DNA of 64,000 nucleotides from Belliella alkalica (GTDB taxonomy: Bacteria > Bacteroidota > Bacteroidia > Cytophagales > Cyclobacteriaceae). Below are positions 1-9,117 of the stretch, one piece after another; within the stretch, counting starts at the first letter, position 1; every line of letters starts with the position of its first letter. A model generated the notes under the pieces. The model saw only the letters and a list, made by a program, of their open reading frames with translations, was not told the origin of the DNA and did not search any database. The stretch is taken from the NCBI RefSeq assembly GCF_022549785.1, contig NZ_JAKZGO010000010.1:1-64000 (forward strand), given 5' to 3'. Made by a program: the position numbers and the translations under genes.

Positions 1-2
1 TT

Positions 3-92
3 AAACAGGGATTCTGTCAAAGGGATTGGTATGTCTTGTTGAAAAAGAAAAATGTTATAAATGATGAATATCAGAGCCAATTTATTGATTAA
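3..92 (+). CDS. C-terminal end of an unidentified ORF running in from the left edge
   Basis: An open frame enters from outside the window and ends at a TAA at 90-92, giving 29 visible residues that are rich in Lys, Asn and Gln (it contains RDWYVLLKKKNV). I do not recognise the family. It points toward the truncated lipoprotein gene on the other strand, and an inverted repeat lies about 80 bases after its stop. The 3' end of an insertion-sequence transposase would fit that arrangement, but this is inference. Chance coding cannot be excluded at this length. Confidence 0.35.
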   Translation, partial: KQGFCQRDWYVLLKKKNVINDEYQSQFID

Positions 93-165
93 GTACGACC
101 TAAAAATCAGAATCCTCGAAAACAAAGATTTTAAATACCCATAGGGATAGCCCAGCTTAGTCCAA

Positions 166-1509
166 CTATGTTTTAAACGCAATCTTGATATATCTATTTA
201 TTATAGTTATTTTTTTGGGTAGATTGCGTCTAAAACACTTTACGTTAGATATGTAATAAATTTTGTCCCCAATAGATCTGAATACTCTTACTGAACCATT
301 ATTCAAATCCATGATTGGAGTACGAGGGTCGATGATATTGACCTGAACTTTGTTTGCTGATTCTATACCAGCGTTTACAATTGAGACATTGATTGTTTTG
401 TTTTGATTTATCTCATTACTGTAAAAAAGTACTTCCAATTCATTTTCGGTCACACTTATCACCTCATATTCAATGCTGTTGTCTTCTATTTTAAGAGGAT
501 TAAGGTATGGTGCAAAGGAGTTGAAATTATTTCCTTTGAGTATTACTGATTTACGCTTAACGCTATTAATATTTATAACTTGATTGGGATCGAAGGTTGT
601 TGGTTTTATTTTGAAGTTGTTTTCTACTAGATATTTTTGTCCTCTTATTCCTACATTGAACTTAGGTGAGTTTGTGTTGAAAAATGCCATAGGTTTGAAT
701 GCGATGGTTGAATCCGTCACGGTTATATTGTCACTAAAATAAGGGAATTGCCCATCAATTATTTCGACATATATACTGCTTGTTCTGAAATATTTACCTT
801 TTATTATAAATAGGGTGGAAAAATCCAGAAATCGATTTTCATCTACCAAAAATTCTGGTTCTCGTAAATTGAAAGGAATGTAAAGGGTTAACTTTTTTTC
901 AGAGACTTCAATTTCAAAGCTAACATCTTGTGATTTTGAGAAGGTCGCTCCGTCAGGAATTGTAAACTCAAAGTACTCTGTTGTAACATTGATGACTGTT
1001 GTTTGCTGATTGTTGATTTTTACTTTGTATTTAGATATGTTTTGGGTTAAGTTTCTGGCATACATTCTGATTGTGTCTCCATAATAGGCATTTTCCGGAA
1101 ACTCAATTCTTTCATATATAAAACCTGTAGATCCCTGACTTATAAAATTTGTAGGTTCTGACAAAGTAATCCCCTCACTTGTTTTGATATACGCTGCCAC
1201 AAAGTATTGACGTTCTTTGATTAGTGAATAGTTAGCTTTGAGTTCGAAAAATTTATCGGGCTTTCCTGCTTGTTTTACGATCTCACCATTTTCCAAAAGA
1301 TCCAATTGGGATCTCCCATAATAAAAACCATACTCTATAACTTTTTGCTTTCCGATATCATAAATATTAGCAGCAAAAACGACTCCTGTGGAATCGACTT
1401 CTTGAATATATGCTACACTAAACCTAGGATTGGTCACTTCAGGTAATTTCTCTTCTTCACATGAAAAAAGGAACATACACAAACCAAAAAGAAAGATCAA
1501 TTTTTTCAT
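166..1509 (-). CDS. Truncated IPT/TIG-like surface lipoprotein (short paralogue)
   Basis: The 447-residue product starts with a lipoprotein signal peptide ending at Cys17 (FLFSC), so it should be lipid-anchored. The N-terminal ~400 residues parallel the 689-residue protein at 2988-5057: both open with NPxFSVAYIQE and carry successive beta-sandwich segments that look like IPT/TIG repeats. The last ~25 residues are basic, unrelated to the paralogue and encoded within the inverted repeat at 170-236. The C-terminal propeller-like half of the paralogue (about 280 residues) is therefore missing. The start codon overlaps the stop of the upstream barrel gene (TAATG), so the two are translationally coupled. 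Its function is unknown; a truncated or decayed copy is likely. Confidence 0.75.
   Translation of the reverse strand: MKKLIFLFGLCMFLFSCEEEKLPEVTNPRFSVAYIQEVDSTGVVFAANIYDIGKQKVIEYGFYYGRSQLDLLENGEIVKQAGKPDKFFELKANYSLIKERQYFVAAYIKTSEGITLSEPTNFISQGSTGFIYERIEFPENAYYGDTIRMYARNLTQNISKYKVKINNQQTTVINVTTEYFEFTIPDGATFSKSQDVSFEIEVSEKKLTLYIPFNLREPEFLVDENRFLDFSTLFIIKGKYFRTSSIYVEIIDGQFPYFSDNITVTDSTIAFKPMAFFNTNSPKFNVGIRGQKYLVENNFKIKPTTFDPNQVININSVKRKSVILKGNNFNSFAPYLNPLKIEDNSIEYEVISVTENELEVLFYSNEINQNKTINVSIVNAGIESANKVQVNIIDPRTPIMDLNNGSVRVFRSIGDKIYYISNVKCFRRNLPKKITIINRYIKIAFKT
170..236. repeat. Inverted repeat, possible insertion-sequence end or hairpin
   Basis: Arms GTTTTAAACGCAATCT (170-185) and AGATTGCGTCTAAAAC (221-236) match as inverted copies at 15 of 16 positions, around a 35-base A/T-rich centre. 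The right arm lies where the lipoprotein gene loses similarity to its intact paralogue at 2988-5057. It could be the terminal repeat of a mobile element with a subterminal copy, or a hairpin. No target-site duplication can be tested because the other end lies outside the window. Confidence 0.5.
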
Positions 1510-2756
1510 TATTTCATTTGTCTAAAAGAGTACCCAATCATGAATCCAGTGTTTAAGCTATTAAAATAGACTAATCTGGGGAGATTTATAGTCATTTGAC
1601 TTGGTGTATAGTCAATCACAAGCTCGGCGGACAGTCTGCTGTTTTGGTTCTTTAGCAAGATAGCGCCTAGTTTTAGAGAAGGACTGAATGTAGTTGGACT
1701 GATTTTGACAGCTTCAAACTCATTTACCAATGTGATTCCTTCAGCCTTCATATGATAATCCGATATCATAAATTGATTTTTCGTGAAGTTCACTCTGTTT
1801 ATAATACCTGCTCCAAAGTAAATATCTATTGCTCTTGATTTGACAACAGAATAATTAATGAACCATTGTGCAGAAATTACCTGCCTGGTGTACGTACTTG
1901 TACCAGTGACCCTATCTACAGGGTTGTCATGCATGAAATTGATGGTGTTGTTTTGGCTACTGAAGCCTATCAGTAAGTCCATTGATGCCCTTGGTAATTC
2001 TCTGTAGAAGTCTAGTCTAGTGCCAAGTAGAAAAATAGGAGAGAAGGGATTTTCAAGGTTTTGTGTTGTAGGTAGCGAATTTGGCGTTGATTTACTGCTA
2101 GTATGTACAATGCCAGTTTGAGCCAAAATGCTCATTCTGAATTTCGGGGCGCTATTTAAGTTTTTAGCGTAAGCTGTTTCCTTACATTCATGATATTTGA
2201 CAATGTAGGAGGTCAAACTCTGATCATTGAGAGAAACTTTTTTTAGGTCATCTTTTAATATAAGGTTACATTCGCCAGCAGTGAGATAGCTTAAGATATT
2301 CAAATGTCTTTTTGAGGTACTTTTTGAACCTCCCACAATTGATGTGTTACTTTTCTTATTTAGGTTGAGGATATCACCATTTTCCAGTTCGATAAAATAC
2401 TTGCCGTTTGATTTTAAGAGTGAAAATTCTCCTACAAACAAAATCTGAACAAATTTATTAGGCTGAGCAAACTCTTCGGGGTTTGTGTTGAGGTTTTTTA
2501 CCACATATTTCTGATTATTTTCCAGCAGAAAACTATCAGCTTCTGAAGTAGAATATGTAGTAGTTTCGCCATCAATCCCAATTAATTTGATACTACCTTG
2601 TTTTTTCTTTTCTTTAAAAACAATGGATCCTGTAACTGTTGATCCGTTTTTTAGATAAAGATAATCTTTGGAAGGGTTATCTTTCTGGGCGAAAGTGACA
2701 TTCGTTAAACAGTTGAATATCAACAAGGTTAAAAAATGAATGTAGATTTTTTTCAT
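1509..2756 (-). CDS. Exported outer-membrane-type protein, partner of the lipoprotein (copy 2)
   Basis: About 415 residues from the Met at 2756, which directly precedes a signal peptide (MKKIYIHF ... TFAQ). An upstream in-frame ATG at 2780 would add eight residues before the signal and is less likely. The N-terminal ~170 residues include a TTYST motif and the pattern AGEC ... YHEC. The C-terminal half alternates polar and apolar residues as in an outer-membrane beta-barrel and ends in an aromatic/Met-rich strand. It is a clear paralogue of the protein at 5069-6283 (shared TTYST, QILF, TxGxC, CE). Its stop overlaps the start of the truncated lipoprotein gene. Function unknown; the gene pair suggests a barrel-lipoprotein surface complex. 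Confidence 0.75.
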   Translation of the reverse strand: MKKIYIHFLTLLIFNCLTNVTFAQKDNPSKDYLYLKNGSTVTGSIVFKEKKKQGSIKLIGIDGETTTYSTSEADSFLLENNQKYVVKNLNTNPEEFAQPNKFVQILFVGEFSLLKSNGKYFIELENGDILNLNKKSNTSIVGGSKSTSKRHLNILSYLTAGECNLILKDDLKKVSLNDQSLTSYIVKYHECKETAYAKNLNSAPKFRMSILAQTGIVHTSSKSTPNSLPTTQNLENPFSPIFLLGTRLDFYRELPRASMDLLIGFSSQNNTINFMHDNPVDRVTGTSTYTRQVISAQWFINYSVVKSRAIDIYFGAGIINRVNFTKNQFMISDYHMKAEGITLVNEFEAVKISPTTFSPSLKLGAILLKNQNSRLSAELVIDYTPSQMTINLPRLVYFNSLNTGFMIGYSFRQMK

Positions 2757-2800
2757 ATAGCGAAAGTAAATATTCACCAATTCTAACTAAAAAATAATTC

Positions 2801-2840
2801 AAAAAAAATAGGTCAAAGAAAATTTTCTTTGACCTACTAA
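2801..2840 (-). terminator. 28-bp perfect palindrome with T tract, duplicated terminator
   Basis: A perfect palindrome at 2809-2836 (arms TAGGTCAAAGAAAA / TTTTCTTTGACCTA) is followed on the minus strand by eight T residues. It lies after the 689-residue lipoprotein gene and before the next barrel gene. A 44-base segment including it (2797-2840) is identical to 6339-6382. Confidence 0.75.
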
Positions 2841-2987
2841 ATATTTTTTATAAAAAAAGGATTTTGTTTTTTTAAACAACTTCAAAATGTAGTCTGCCCA
2901 TAGGGAAAATCATCATTTCGATATAGACAATTTGACAAAAAGTAACTGTAAATTACATTACTTTCATGCTAGTTATATGAATTTAAA

Positions 2988-5057
2988 TCATGGGTTTAAG
3001 AGGTATTTAGGATCAAATTCTCCCAGAAAACCATACTGAGTAAAATACACGAATTTACTATTGTCGATTAATATTGCATTTGTATTGATTTGTTTTTGAT
3101 ACATATAGTTTGCTCTACTGAAATAGTTTGCTTCACCAGTATTTAAATTCAATTTATAAGCACCATCCTCTTCTATAGTAAATACATCTGAATCAATTAA
3201 AATGAAGTCTTGGATAATTCTTGAAGTATTTATGTTTTGGAATTTTTTCACTTCCACCCAGCCTTCTAAGTTTTCTTCAAATTTCATGACCCTTATTTGT
3301 GAGTTTTCTTTTTCTACAAGCATTGGGCTGTTATTGAATTTGTTAACTTTTTCAAAGATTATAAGAGATGAAGAAAAATTTCCATTTGTCAATTTTTCCC
3401 ATGTTTCATTTGTCAAATCAAATCTCCATCGTTGGTTTGTTAATTGACCAAGTACAGCAACATTTTCTGCTAATTGACCTCCTTCTATATAAAGATACCT
3501 AGAAGTGGAAAACACTCTTCTAGGTTTATATAACTTTATTGGAAGAGAAGGGAGCTCTTTTATTGTGTTTGAAGTCAGATCAACCTTATAAAATTTTGGA
3601 TCAAAAAGATCTTGGCTATATGTGGAGATGTATAATTCATGATCATTGTGTTGCAGATTGAATATTGTATTGAGGTTGTTAAAAATTGACCAGTTTTCCA
3701 TTTTTTTCACAATTGCTTGTGCTTCAAAATCAATTTCAAATATGGCATTCTCAATCGTCAGTAGTTTTCTTGATCGAAACCCATTAAATGAGTTGGCTTG
3801 TTGTGATATAATAGAATAATTGAAACTATTTAAGTTAGGCTGGCTTGTTTTGATGTCGGGGTTCGTTTGTGTGAATTTTACTGAGTGATTTGATTCTTTC
3901 CCCATACTTCTAATCGATATTTGGTTGACCCTACCTTCAAGCATTCCATTCGGTCTAATGTATAGTTTATTAGGTTCAGGTAACCTAGCTGGATAAAAAT
4001 CAGTTGAGATATTTCCATTTACTAGAATTGTCTCTCCATTAATTATATTGCTATTAAAATTTTCGCCAGTTATCTCGTAGCTATTTTCTTCTTTAAATTC
4101 ACCAATTATTTCCTGATCGGGATCTAGTTCAGTTTGATTTAAATTAAACAACCTCACATTACTTAATCTTCGATTTCTTAAAGTCAAGTTGACTGTGGGT
4201 TGGGTACTTATGAAGCTTGAGTTAAGCTTAAATGAAAACAGACTGTCTGTATTAGATATAATTTCCAAAGAAGAGCTTTGACCATTAAGCATTCTGTTCT
4301 CAATATTTTGAATATTGGATCCTAAGTATTTGCCTCTGATGACAACAGTGTCTATGAAATTAAATGTATTAATATTTTGCAAGTATAATTCAGGCTCTCT
4401 AAAAGTGATTGGAAACCATGCGTTAAATGTTTTTCCAGAAATTTTAAAATTAAAATTATAATTTATTGTGTTTGGGTCATCACTTATCAATGGTAAGGTA
4501 AACTTGAAATATTCACTAGAAATCGCGACTACGTTTGCTTTTATCCCATTAAAATTGATTTCATAATTTCCAATTAGATTGCTGAGATTGGTTCCAAAAA
4601 CCGTAATAGTGTCTCCAAAGTATATCGGATTCTTAATATCAATGCTTTCGAAAATGAAACCATCACTTCCTTCACTTCTGAATTTTTCAGGAACAGAATA
4701 TACATATCCTTGACTTGTTTTAATATAAGCGACTACATTGTAGTCTCTAGTTGCTTCCAATGAATGGTTGACTTTTACTTCAAAAGTTTTTGATGGTGCA
4801 CCTTGAATTGAGAAGATTTCAGAATTGTCAAACCTAGGTATAATTGGAAATCTTGTAATCATAAAGCCATGTTCTATGATTTCTACCTTTCCTGAATTAT
4901 AAACATTTGCAGATAGTGATACCCCTGACTGAGAGGTTTCTTGTATGTAAGCTACGCTAAACTGTGGGTTGTCAATTTCAATTTCGGCTTCTTCTTGACA
5001 TGAATAAAGCAGGAGAATAGACAAAACTAGTGCAAGGATTTTAGATGAGTTTTTCAT
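2988..5057 (-). CDS. IPT/TIG and propeller-like surface lipoprotein (full-length copy)
   Basis: The 689-residue product has a lipoprotein signal ending at Cys20 (LLLYSC). Residues ~30-400 form repeated beta-sandwich modules like IPT/TIG domains, with recurring VxIxGKYLGS-like and ITGENFNS-like strands. Residues ~415-689 carry kelch-like strands (YIEGGQ, WRFDLTNETWEKL) consistent with a beta-propeller. It is the intact relative of the truncated protein at 166-1509. The gene starts 11 bases after the barrel gene at 5069-6283, so the two form an operon. This architecture suits a surface-exposed binding protein; the ligand is unknown and no catalytic motif is visible. Confidence 0.78.
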   Translation of the reverse strand: MKNSSKILALVLSILLLYSCQEEAEIEIDNPQFSVAYIQETSQSGVSLSANVYNSGKVEIIEHGFMITRFPIIPRFDNSEIFSIQGAPSKTFEVKVNHSLEATRDYNVVAYIKTSQGYVYSVPEKFRSEGSDGFIFESIDIKNPIYFGDTITVFGTNLSNLIGNYEINFNGIKANVVAISSEYFKFTLPLISDDPNTINYNFNFKISGKTFNAWFPITFREPELYLQNINTFNFIDTVVIRGKYLGSNIQNIENRMLNGQSSSLEIISNTDSLFSFKLNSSFISTQPTVNLTLRNRRLSNVRLFNLNQTELDPDQEIIGEFKEENSYEITGENFNSNIINGETILVNGNISTDFYPARLPEPNKLYIRPNGMLEGRVNQISIRSMGKESNHSVKFTQTNPDIKTSQPNLNSFNYSIISQQANSFNGFRSRKLLTIENAIFEIDFEAQAIVKKMENWSIFNNLNTIFNLQHNDHELYISTYSQDLFDPKFYKVDLTSNTIKELPSLPIKLYKPRRVFSTSRYLYIEGGQLAENVAVLGQLTNQRWRFDLTNETWEKLTNGNFSSSLIIFEKVNKFNNSPMLVEKENSQIRVMKFEENLEGWVEVKKFQNINTSRIIQDFILIDSDVFTIEEDGAYKLNLNTGEANYFSRANYMYQKQINTNAILIDNSKFVYFTQYGFLGEFDPKYLLNP

Positions 5058-5068
5058 TTTACGTTTGA

Positions 5069-6283
5069 TTAAAATGTTATACCTAAAAGTAGTCTGCCAT
5101 TCAATCTATGGTAAGTTGAGCTCATTGTTGATAGTAAAATGTTTTCAGAAGAAAAGACTCTTGATACATTGAGCTCTGTTACTAATTGGTTTTTAGGAGT
5201 TAATTGTTTGCGATACCCTATTTTCGCAACAGGTGAAATGGTACTTTTCTTTATTTCATGCCATGTAATTTCCCGTACTATGATTTCATTGGTCATAGAA
5301 AGTTCGGTGTTTACCAAAGAGAAGTCTTGATCAATAAAGTTGTAGCTATGTTGAACTCCCACACCAAAATAAGTTTGATGATTATCATTCTTAATAAGGT
5401 TATAGTTTAATATAAAGGCACTTTCCAGAGTAGATAGTTTATAATTTATTGATCCTATGTATAAATTAGTTTGGTCGATGGTTCTTGACATCAGTTCTTT
5501 TTCATAAGAATTGTAACTAAACAAAATATCGGCAAAATATTTTTTTGGTATTCTAATTATATTGGAAGCTGACAATCCAAAAGTTAGGCTAGGAGAGATG
5601 GTTTTACTAGAACTGATTTCGATTGGAGAAGAGGAGCCTTGTCCATCAGAAATTCCAGAGGCATTTAATCCAACCCCAAAAAGAATATTAATGACTGCTA
5701 ATTTATAATTGTAGTAATACTTATTGTATGGTGAATTTTCACATTTATGAAACTGCTCTAAAAGTTGGATCAAATTTTCTTCTTTATATACGAAAGATTT
5801 AAGTGCCACTTTGGTCGTTGGATTGCATTGTCCTGTTGTGACAAAGCTTAATGTCCCAAGGTTTTTTATGATTTTATTTCTGTCTCCTTCTGGATTTACT
5901 AATTCCAGTAATTCATTGTTTTTGAGTTCTAATAAGAGGTTTTTACCTACTGCATACAGAGAAATATCTCCTTGAAACAATATTTGAGTAAACTGGTTTT
6001 TTGCAATATTTATGTTCTCAATAAAATAGAGGCCTGAGTCTGTACCAAATCCCTCTAGTTCTGTAGTGCTATACGTAGTGACTGCAGAAGTAAGAGGATC
6101 TAAAAAAACAACTTCCCCAGGACTTTTGGAAGGATTGAAAGATACTACACCATTTTTTTTCTGACTCGATTTTAAGATTACGAATCCTCCTTCATCTTGG
6201 AGTGTTTGTGACAAACTTACATTTATAGGCAAAAAAACTACTGCCATTATGAGGATGAATAAAGATATTGATTTTTCTTTCAT
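5069..6283 (-). CDS. Exported outer-membrane-type protein, partner of the lipoprotein (copy 1)
   Basis: The 404-residue product begins with a signal peptide (MKEKSISLFILIMAV ... SLSQ). As in its paralogue at 1509-2756, an N-terminal region with TTYST, QILFQG and TTGQC motifs is followed by a predicted beta-barrel with alternating strands that ends LLLGITF. It is first in a two-gene unit with the 689-residue lipoprotein. The rseP terminator hairpin lies upstream, so it probably has its own promoter in the A/T-rich stretch 6284-6340. Function unknown. Confidence 0.75.
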   Translation of the reverse strand: MKEKSISLFILIMAVVFLPINVSLSQTLQDEGGFVILKSSQKKNGVVSFNPSKSPGEVVFLDPLTSAVTTYSTTELEGFGTDSGLYFIENINIAKNQFTQILFQGDISLYAVGKNLLLELKNNELLELVNPEGDRNKIIKNLGTLSFVTTGQCNPTTKVALKSFVYKEENLIQLLEQFHKCENSPYNKYYYNYKLAVINILFGVGLNASGISDGQGSSSPIEISSSKTISPSLTFGLSASNIIRIPKKYFADILFSYNSYEKELMSRTIDQTNLYIGSINYKLSTLESAFILNYNLIKNDNHQTYFGVGVQHSYNFIDQDFSLVNTELSMTNEIIVREITWHEIKKSTISPVAKIGYRKQLTPKNQLVTELNVSRVFSSENILLSTMSSTYHRLNGRLLLGITF

Positions 6284-6340
6284 TATACTTTTACAAGCTA
6301 TGTATCAGGGGTGAAGCATCAATTCTACAAAAAATAAAAT

Positions 6341-6382
6341 TCAAAAAAAATAGGTCAAAGAAAATTTTCTTTGACCTACTAA
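6341..6382 (-). terminator. rseP terminator, same 28-bp palindrome as at 2809
   Basis: The perfect palindrome at 6351-6378 follows the rseP stop on the minus strand and is followed there by eight T residues. T residues on the plus-strand side would also let it act in the other direction. It is identical to the copy at 2809-2836, including 16 flanking bases. Confidence 0.8.
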
Positions 6383-6403
6383 TCTTTTTTTATTTGGACG
6401 GAA

Positions 6404-7723
6404 TTATCCGCCTGTGAAAAGCTTCAAAATATCATTTCCAATAGCAAATACCATTAGCGCCAAAAGCATTACCATGCCCACTTTTTGAGCATTTTCGAGG
6501 AATTTATCTGATGGGGTTTTGCCTGAGATCATCTCGTACAATAAGAATACTACATGGCCACCATCTAAAGCTGGAATAGGCAACAAATTCATGAATGCCA
6601 GTATCATAGATATCAATCCAGTAATGCTCCAGAATTTTGTCCAGTCCCATTTGTTGCCATATATTTTTGCCATTCCGATAGGGCCGGAAACATTTTTCGG
6701 AGAAACATCACCTGTAAACATACGTCCCAAAGCTCTCGCATTGATTATCACAACCCCAAATGCTTTCTCAGTTCCTTTTGTAATCGATTCTGCAAATCCA
6801 AACTTCTTAGATACAGGCTCCAATAGTGGATTGATCTGAAAGCCTAGGGTGCCATCTTCAGCTACTTTGACAGTTTTGTCAATTTCTTGGCCGTTTCGAT
6901 CAATTTTAATAGAAACTTCGCTATTGGCAGCTTCAGCTAAAGCATTTTGCCATTCGTTAAAATACTTGACAGGCTGACCGTTTACTTCTATAAATTTATC
7001 TCCTTTTTGTAATCCTACTCTTTCGGCCTCAGTCCCTTTGGTTACTTCAAAAATATCAAAAGGCATCCTAATGTGGATGAAGTTGGACATGCTTTCTTCA
7101 TTTGAGAAGGAATTGATAAATCCTCTTGGGATTTTCACCTGAATTATTTCCCCATTTCTCTCCACGGTATAATACCCATCTGTACTCAAAAGCGCATCAC
7201 CACCACTTATTTCTGAAAGACTCTGATATGGCTCTCCATTGATGTCGAGTATTTTGTCTCCATCCTGCAAACCTATTTGCTTCCCAATATCATAAGCTAC
7301 AATTCCGTGCTCTACAACTTGCTCTTTGGAATAGTAAGTCTCACCCTTTTGATAAACCAAAGCAACAAAGATCAAAATACCTGTGATGACGTTGACTATA
7401 ATACCACCAAGCATCACGATCAATCTTTGCCAAGCAGGTTTGGATCTAAATTCCCATGGTTGTGGCTCTGAGCTCATTTGCTCAGTATCCATTGATTCAT
7501 CCACCATCCCAGAGATTTTTACAAAACCTCCAAGTGGAATAGCACCAATTGAATATTCTGTTTCGCCCCATTGAAAACCTATGATTTTTGGAGGGAATCC
7601 TATTGAAAATTTTTCTACTCTCATGCCAAACATCTTGGCTGTAAGCAAATGGCCTAATTCATGTAGCCCAACTAAAATAGATAGCCCAAGCAAAAGCTGA
7701 CCTACCATTATTAATGTATCCAT
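6404..7723 (-). CDS. rseP: RIP site-2 metalloprotease RseP
   Basis: A 439-residue inner-membrane intramembrane zinc protease. The catalytic HELGH motif is at residues 21-25 in the first membrane segment, and the third zinc ligand is in ALDGG (Asp388) near the C-terminus. Two PDZ domains lie between them (~140-200 and ~225-275), as in Escherichia coli RseP, which cleaves anti-sigma factors and signal-peptide remnants. The start lies three bases after the dxr stop, so the genes form a dxr-rseP operon, a common arrangement in bacteria. A strong hairpin terminator follows. Its substrates here cannot be read from the sequence. Confidence 0.96.
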   Translation of the reverse strand: MDTLIMVGQLLLGLSILVGLHELGHLLTAKMFGMRVEKFSIGFPPKIIGFQWGETEYSIGAIPLGGFVKISGMVDESMDTEQMSSEPQPWEFRSKPAWQRLIVMLGGIIVNVITGILIFVALVYQKGETYYSKEQVVEHGIVAYDIGKQIGLQDGDKILDINGEPYQSLSEISGGDALLSTDGYYTVERNGEIIQVKIPRGFINSFSNEESMSNFIHIRMPFDIFEVTKGTEAERVGLQKGDKFIEVNGQPVKYFNEWQNALAEAANSEVSIKIDRNGQEIDKTVKVAEDGTLGFQINPLLEPVSKKFGFAESITKGTEKAFGVVIINARALGRMFTGDVSPKNVSGPIGMAKIYGNKWDWTKFWSITGLISMILAFMNLLPIPALDGGHVVFLLYEMISGKTPSDKFLENAQKVGMVMLLALMVFAIGNDILKLFTGG

Positions 7724-7726
7724 TAT

Positions 7727-8893
7727 TTATTTTTTACTCTTGATTAATTCTTCTGTTACTATTCTGGTTAATTTGTCTGTCTCAACAAAGTCCTGCAAGC
7801 TTGGTTGCTTGATGAAATCCACTTTTTCCAATGAAGTTGCAATAAGGTCTGACATTTCCAGAAAACCTATTTCCTCCCGCAAAAATGCAGCCACAGCGAT
7901 TTCATTTGCGGCATTTAATATACATGGCGCATTACCACCTCTTTCCAATGATTCAAATGCCAATCTCAGATTCTGAAATGTCTCCATATCGGGCTGTTCG
8001 AAGGTCAAACTTGGATATTGTACGAAATCGAACCTTGGGAAATCCGATCGCAACCTTTCGGGAAAGCTCAATGCAAATTGAATAGGAATACGCATATCTG
8101 GAAGTCCAAGTTGCGCTTTGATCGAACCATCTTCAAACTGAACCAAACTATGTACAATAGATTGTGGATGCACTATAACGTCTATCTGATTCGCATTGAT
8201 TCCAAAAAGCCATTTTGCTTCGATTACTTCCAAACCTTTGTTCATCAAAGATGCTGAGTCAATGGTAATCTTTGCACCCATATCCCAATTTGGATGCTTC
8301 AAAGCTTGTGCTTTAGTAACCGATTCAAGGAATTTCTTATCTTTTCCCCTAAATGGGCCTCCCGAAGCTGTAAGGATGATTTTTTCAATTGGATTGTGAA
8401 ATTCACCTACCAAACATTGAAAAATCGCAGAATGCTCAGAATCTACAGGATATATATTTACACCTTTTTGCCTTGCCAACTTGGTAACCAATTCTCCAGC
8501 TACCACAAGTGTCTCTTTGTTTGCCAAAGCTATTTGCTTACCACTTTCTATGGCTTTGATCGTTGGTATCAACCCTGCATATCCAACTAAAGCTGTCAAA
8601 ACTACATCAATGGTGTCCATTTCCACTACCTGAGCCAATGCTTTTTCGCCAGCATACACTTTTATATCCATGGGAAGTAGTACTTCCTTGACTTTTTCGT
8701 AAAGCGATTCATTGGCAATGACTACACAATTGGGCTTGAATTCAATAGCTTGCTGAATCAGCAGATCAGCATTGTTTTGGGCTGTAAGTACTTCTACTTC
8801 AAACTTGTCTAAGTTTGATTTGATGACATCGAGGGTTTGTGTTCCGATACTTCCCGTAGAGCCTAAAATGGCAACTCTTCTTTTTTCTGACAT
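7727..8893 (-). CDS. dxr: 1-deoxy-D-xylulose 5-phosphate reductoisomerase
   Basis: Converts 1-deoxy-D-xylulose 5-phosphate to 2-C-methyl-D-erythritol 4-phosphate with NADPH, the committed step of the MEP isoprenoid pathway in the cytosol. The NADPH-binding ILGSTGSIG lies at the N-terminus, followed by LANKETLV, the metal-binding DSEHSA, and the substrate loop ASGGPFRG. From the ATG at 8893 the protein has 388 residues, the usual length. A longer in-frame start at 8992 would add 33 residues with no family counterpart, so I reject it. It is cotranscribed with rseP. Confidence 0.96.
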   Translation of the reverse strand: MSEKRRVAILGSTGSIGTQTLDVIKSNLDKFEVEVLTAQNNADLLIQQAIEFKPNCVVIANESLYEKVKEVLLPMDIKVYAGEKALAQVVEMDTIDVVLTALVGYAGLIPTIKAIESGKQIALANKETLVVAGELVTKLARQKGVNIYPVDSEHSAIFQCLVGEFHNPIEKIILTASGGPFRGKDKKFLESVTKAQALKHPNWDMGAKITIDSASLMNKGLEVIEAKWLFGINANQIDVIVHPQSIVHSLVQFEDGSIKAQLGLPDMRIPIQFALSFPERLRSDFPRFDFVQYPSLTFEQPDMETFQNLRLAFESLERGGNAPCILNAANEIAVAAFLREEIGFLEMSDLIATSLEKVDFIKQPSLQDFVETDKLTRIVTEELIKSKK

Positions 8894-9117
8894 GAAATAA
8901 TTTGTATTAGGCAATTTGGGTTTAAATAAGTCAATAATTCTAAGTCTAACTTTCTCACCCTTCCTTAAGTCTGACAAAATTACAAGGTTCAAAGACTTTT
9001 CCTTGTGATTTTTCAGTCTTTTTGACTTTTCGTCGATTTGGCATGAAAATCGGTGTTTTTTTTACATAATTTAACTATTCTATTTAACCGAAAAATTGAA
9101 TAATCGTTAAAAATTAA

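Noticed and set aside
8894-8992. 33-residue N-terminal extension of Dxr
   Set aside because: Family proteins begin at the NADPH-binding ILGSTGSIG region just after the ATG at 8893.
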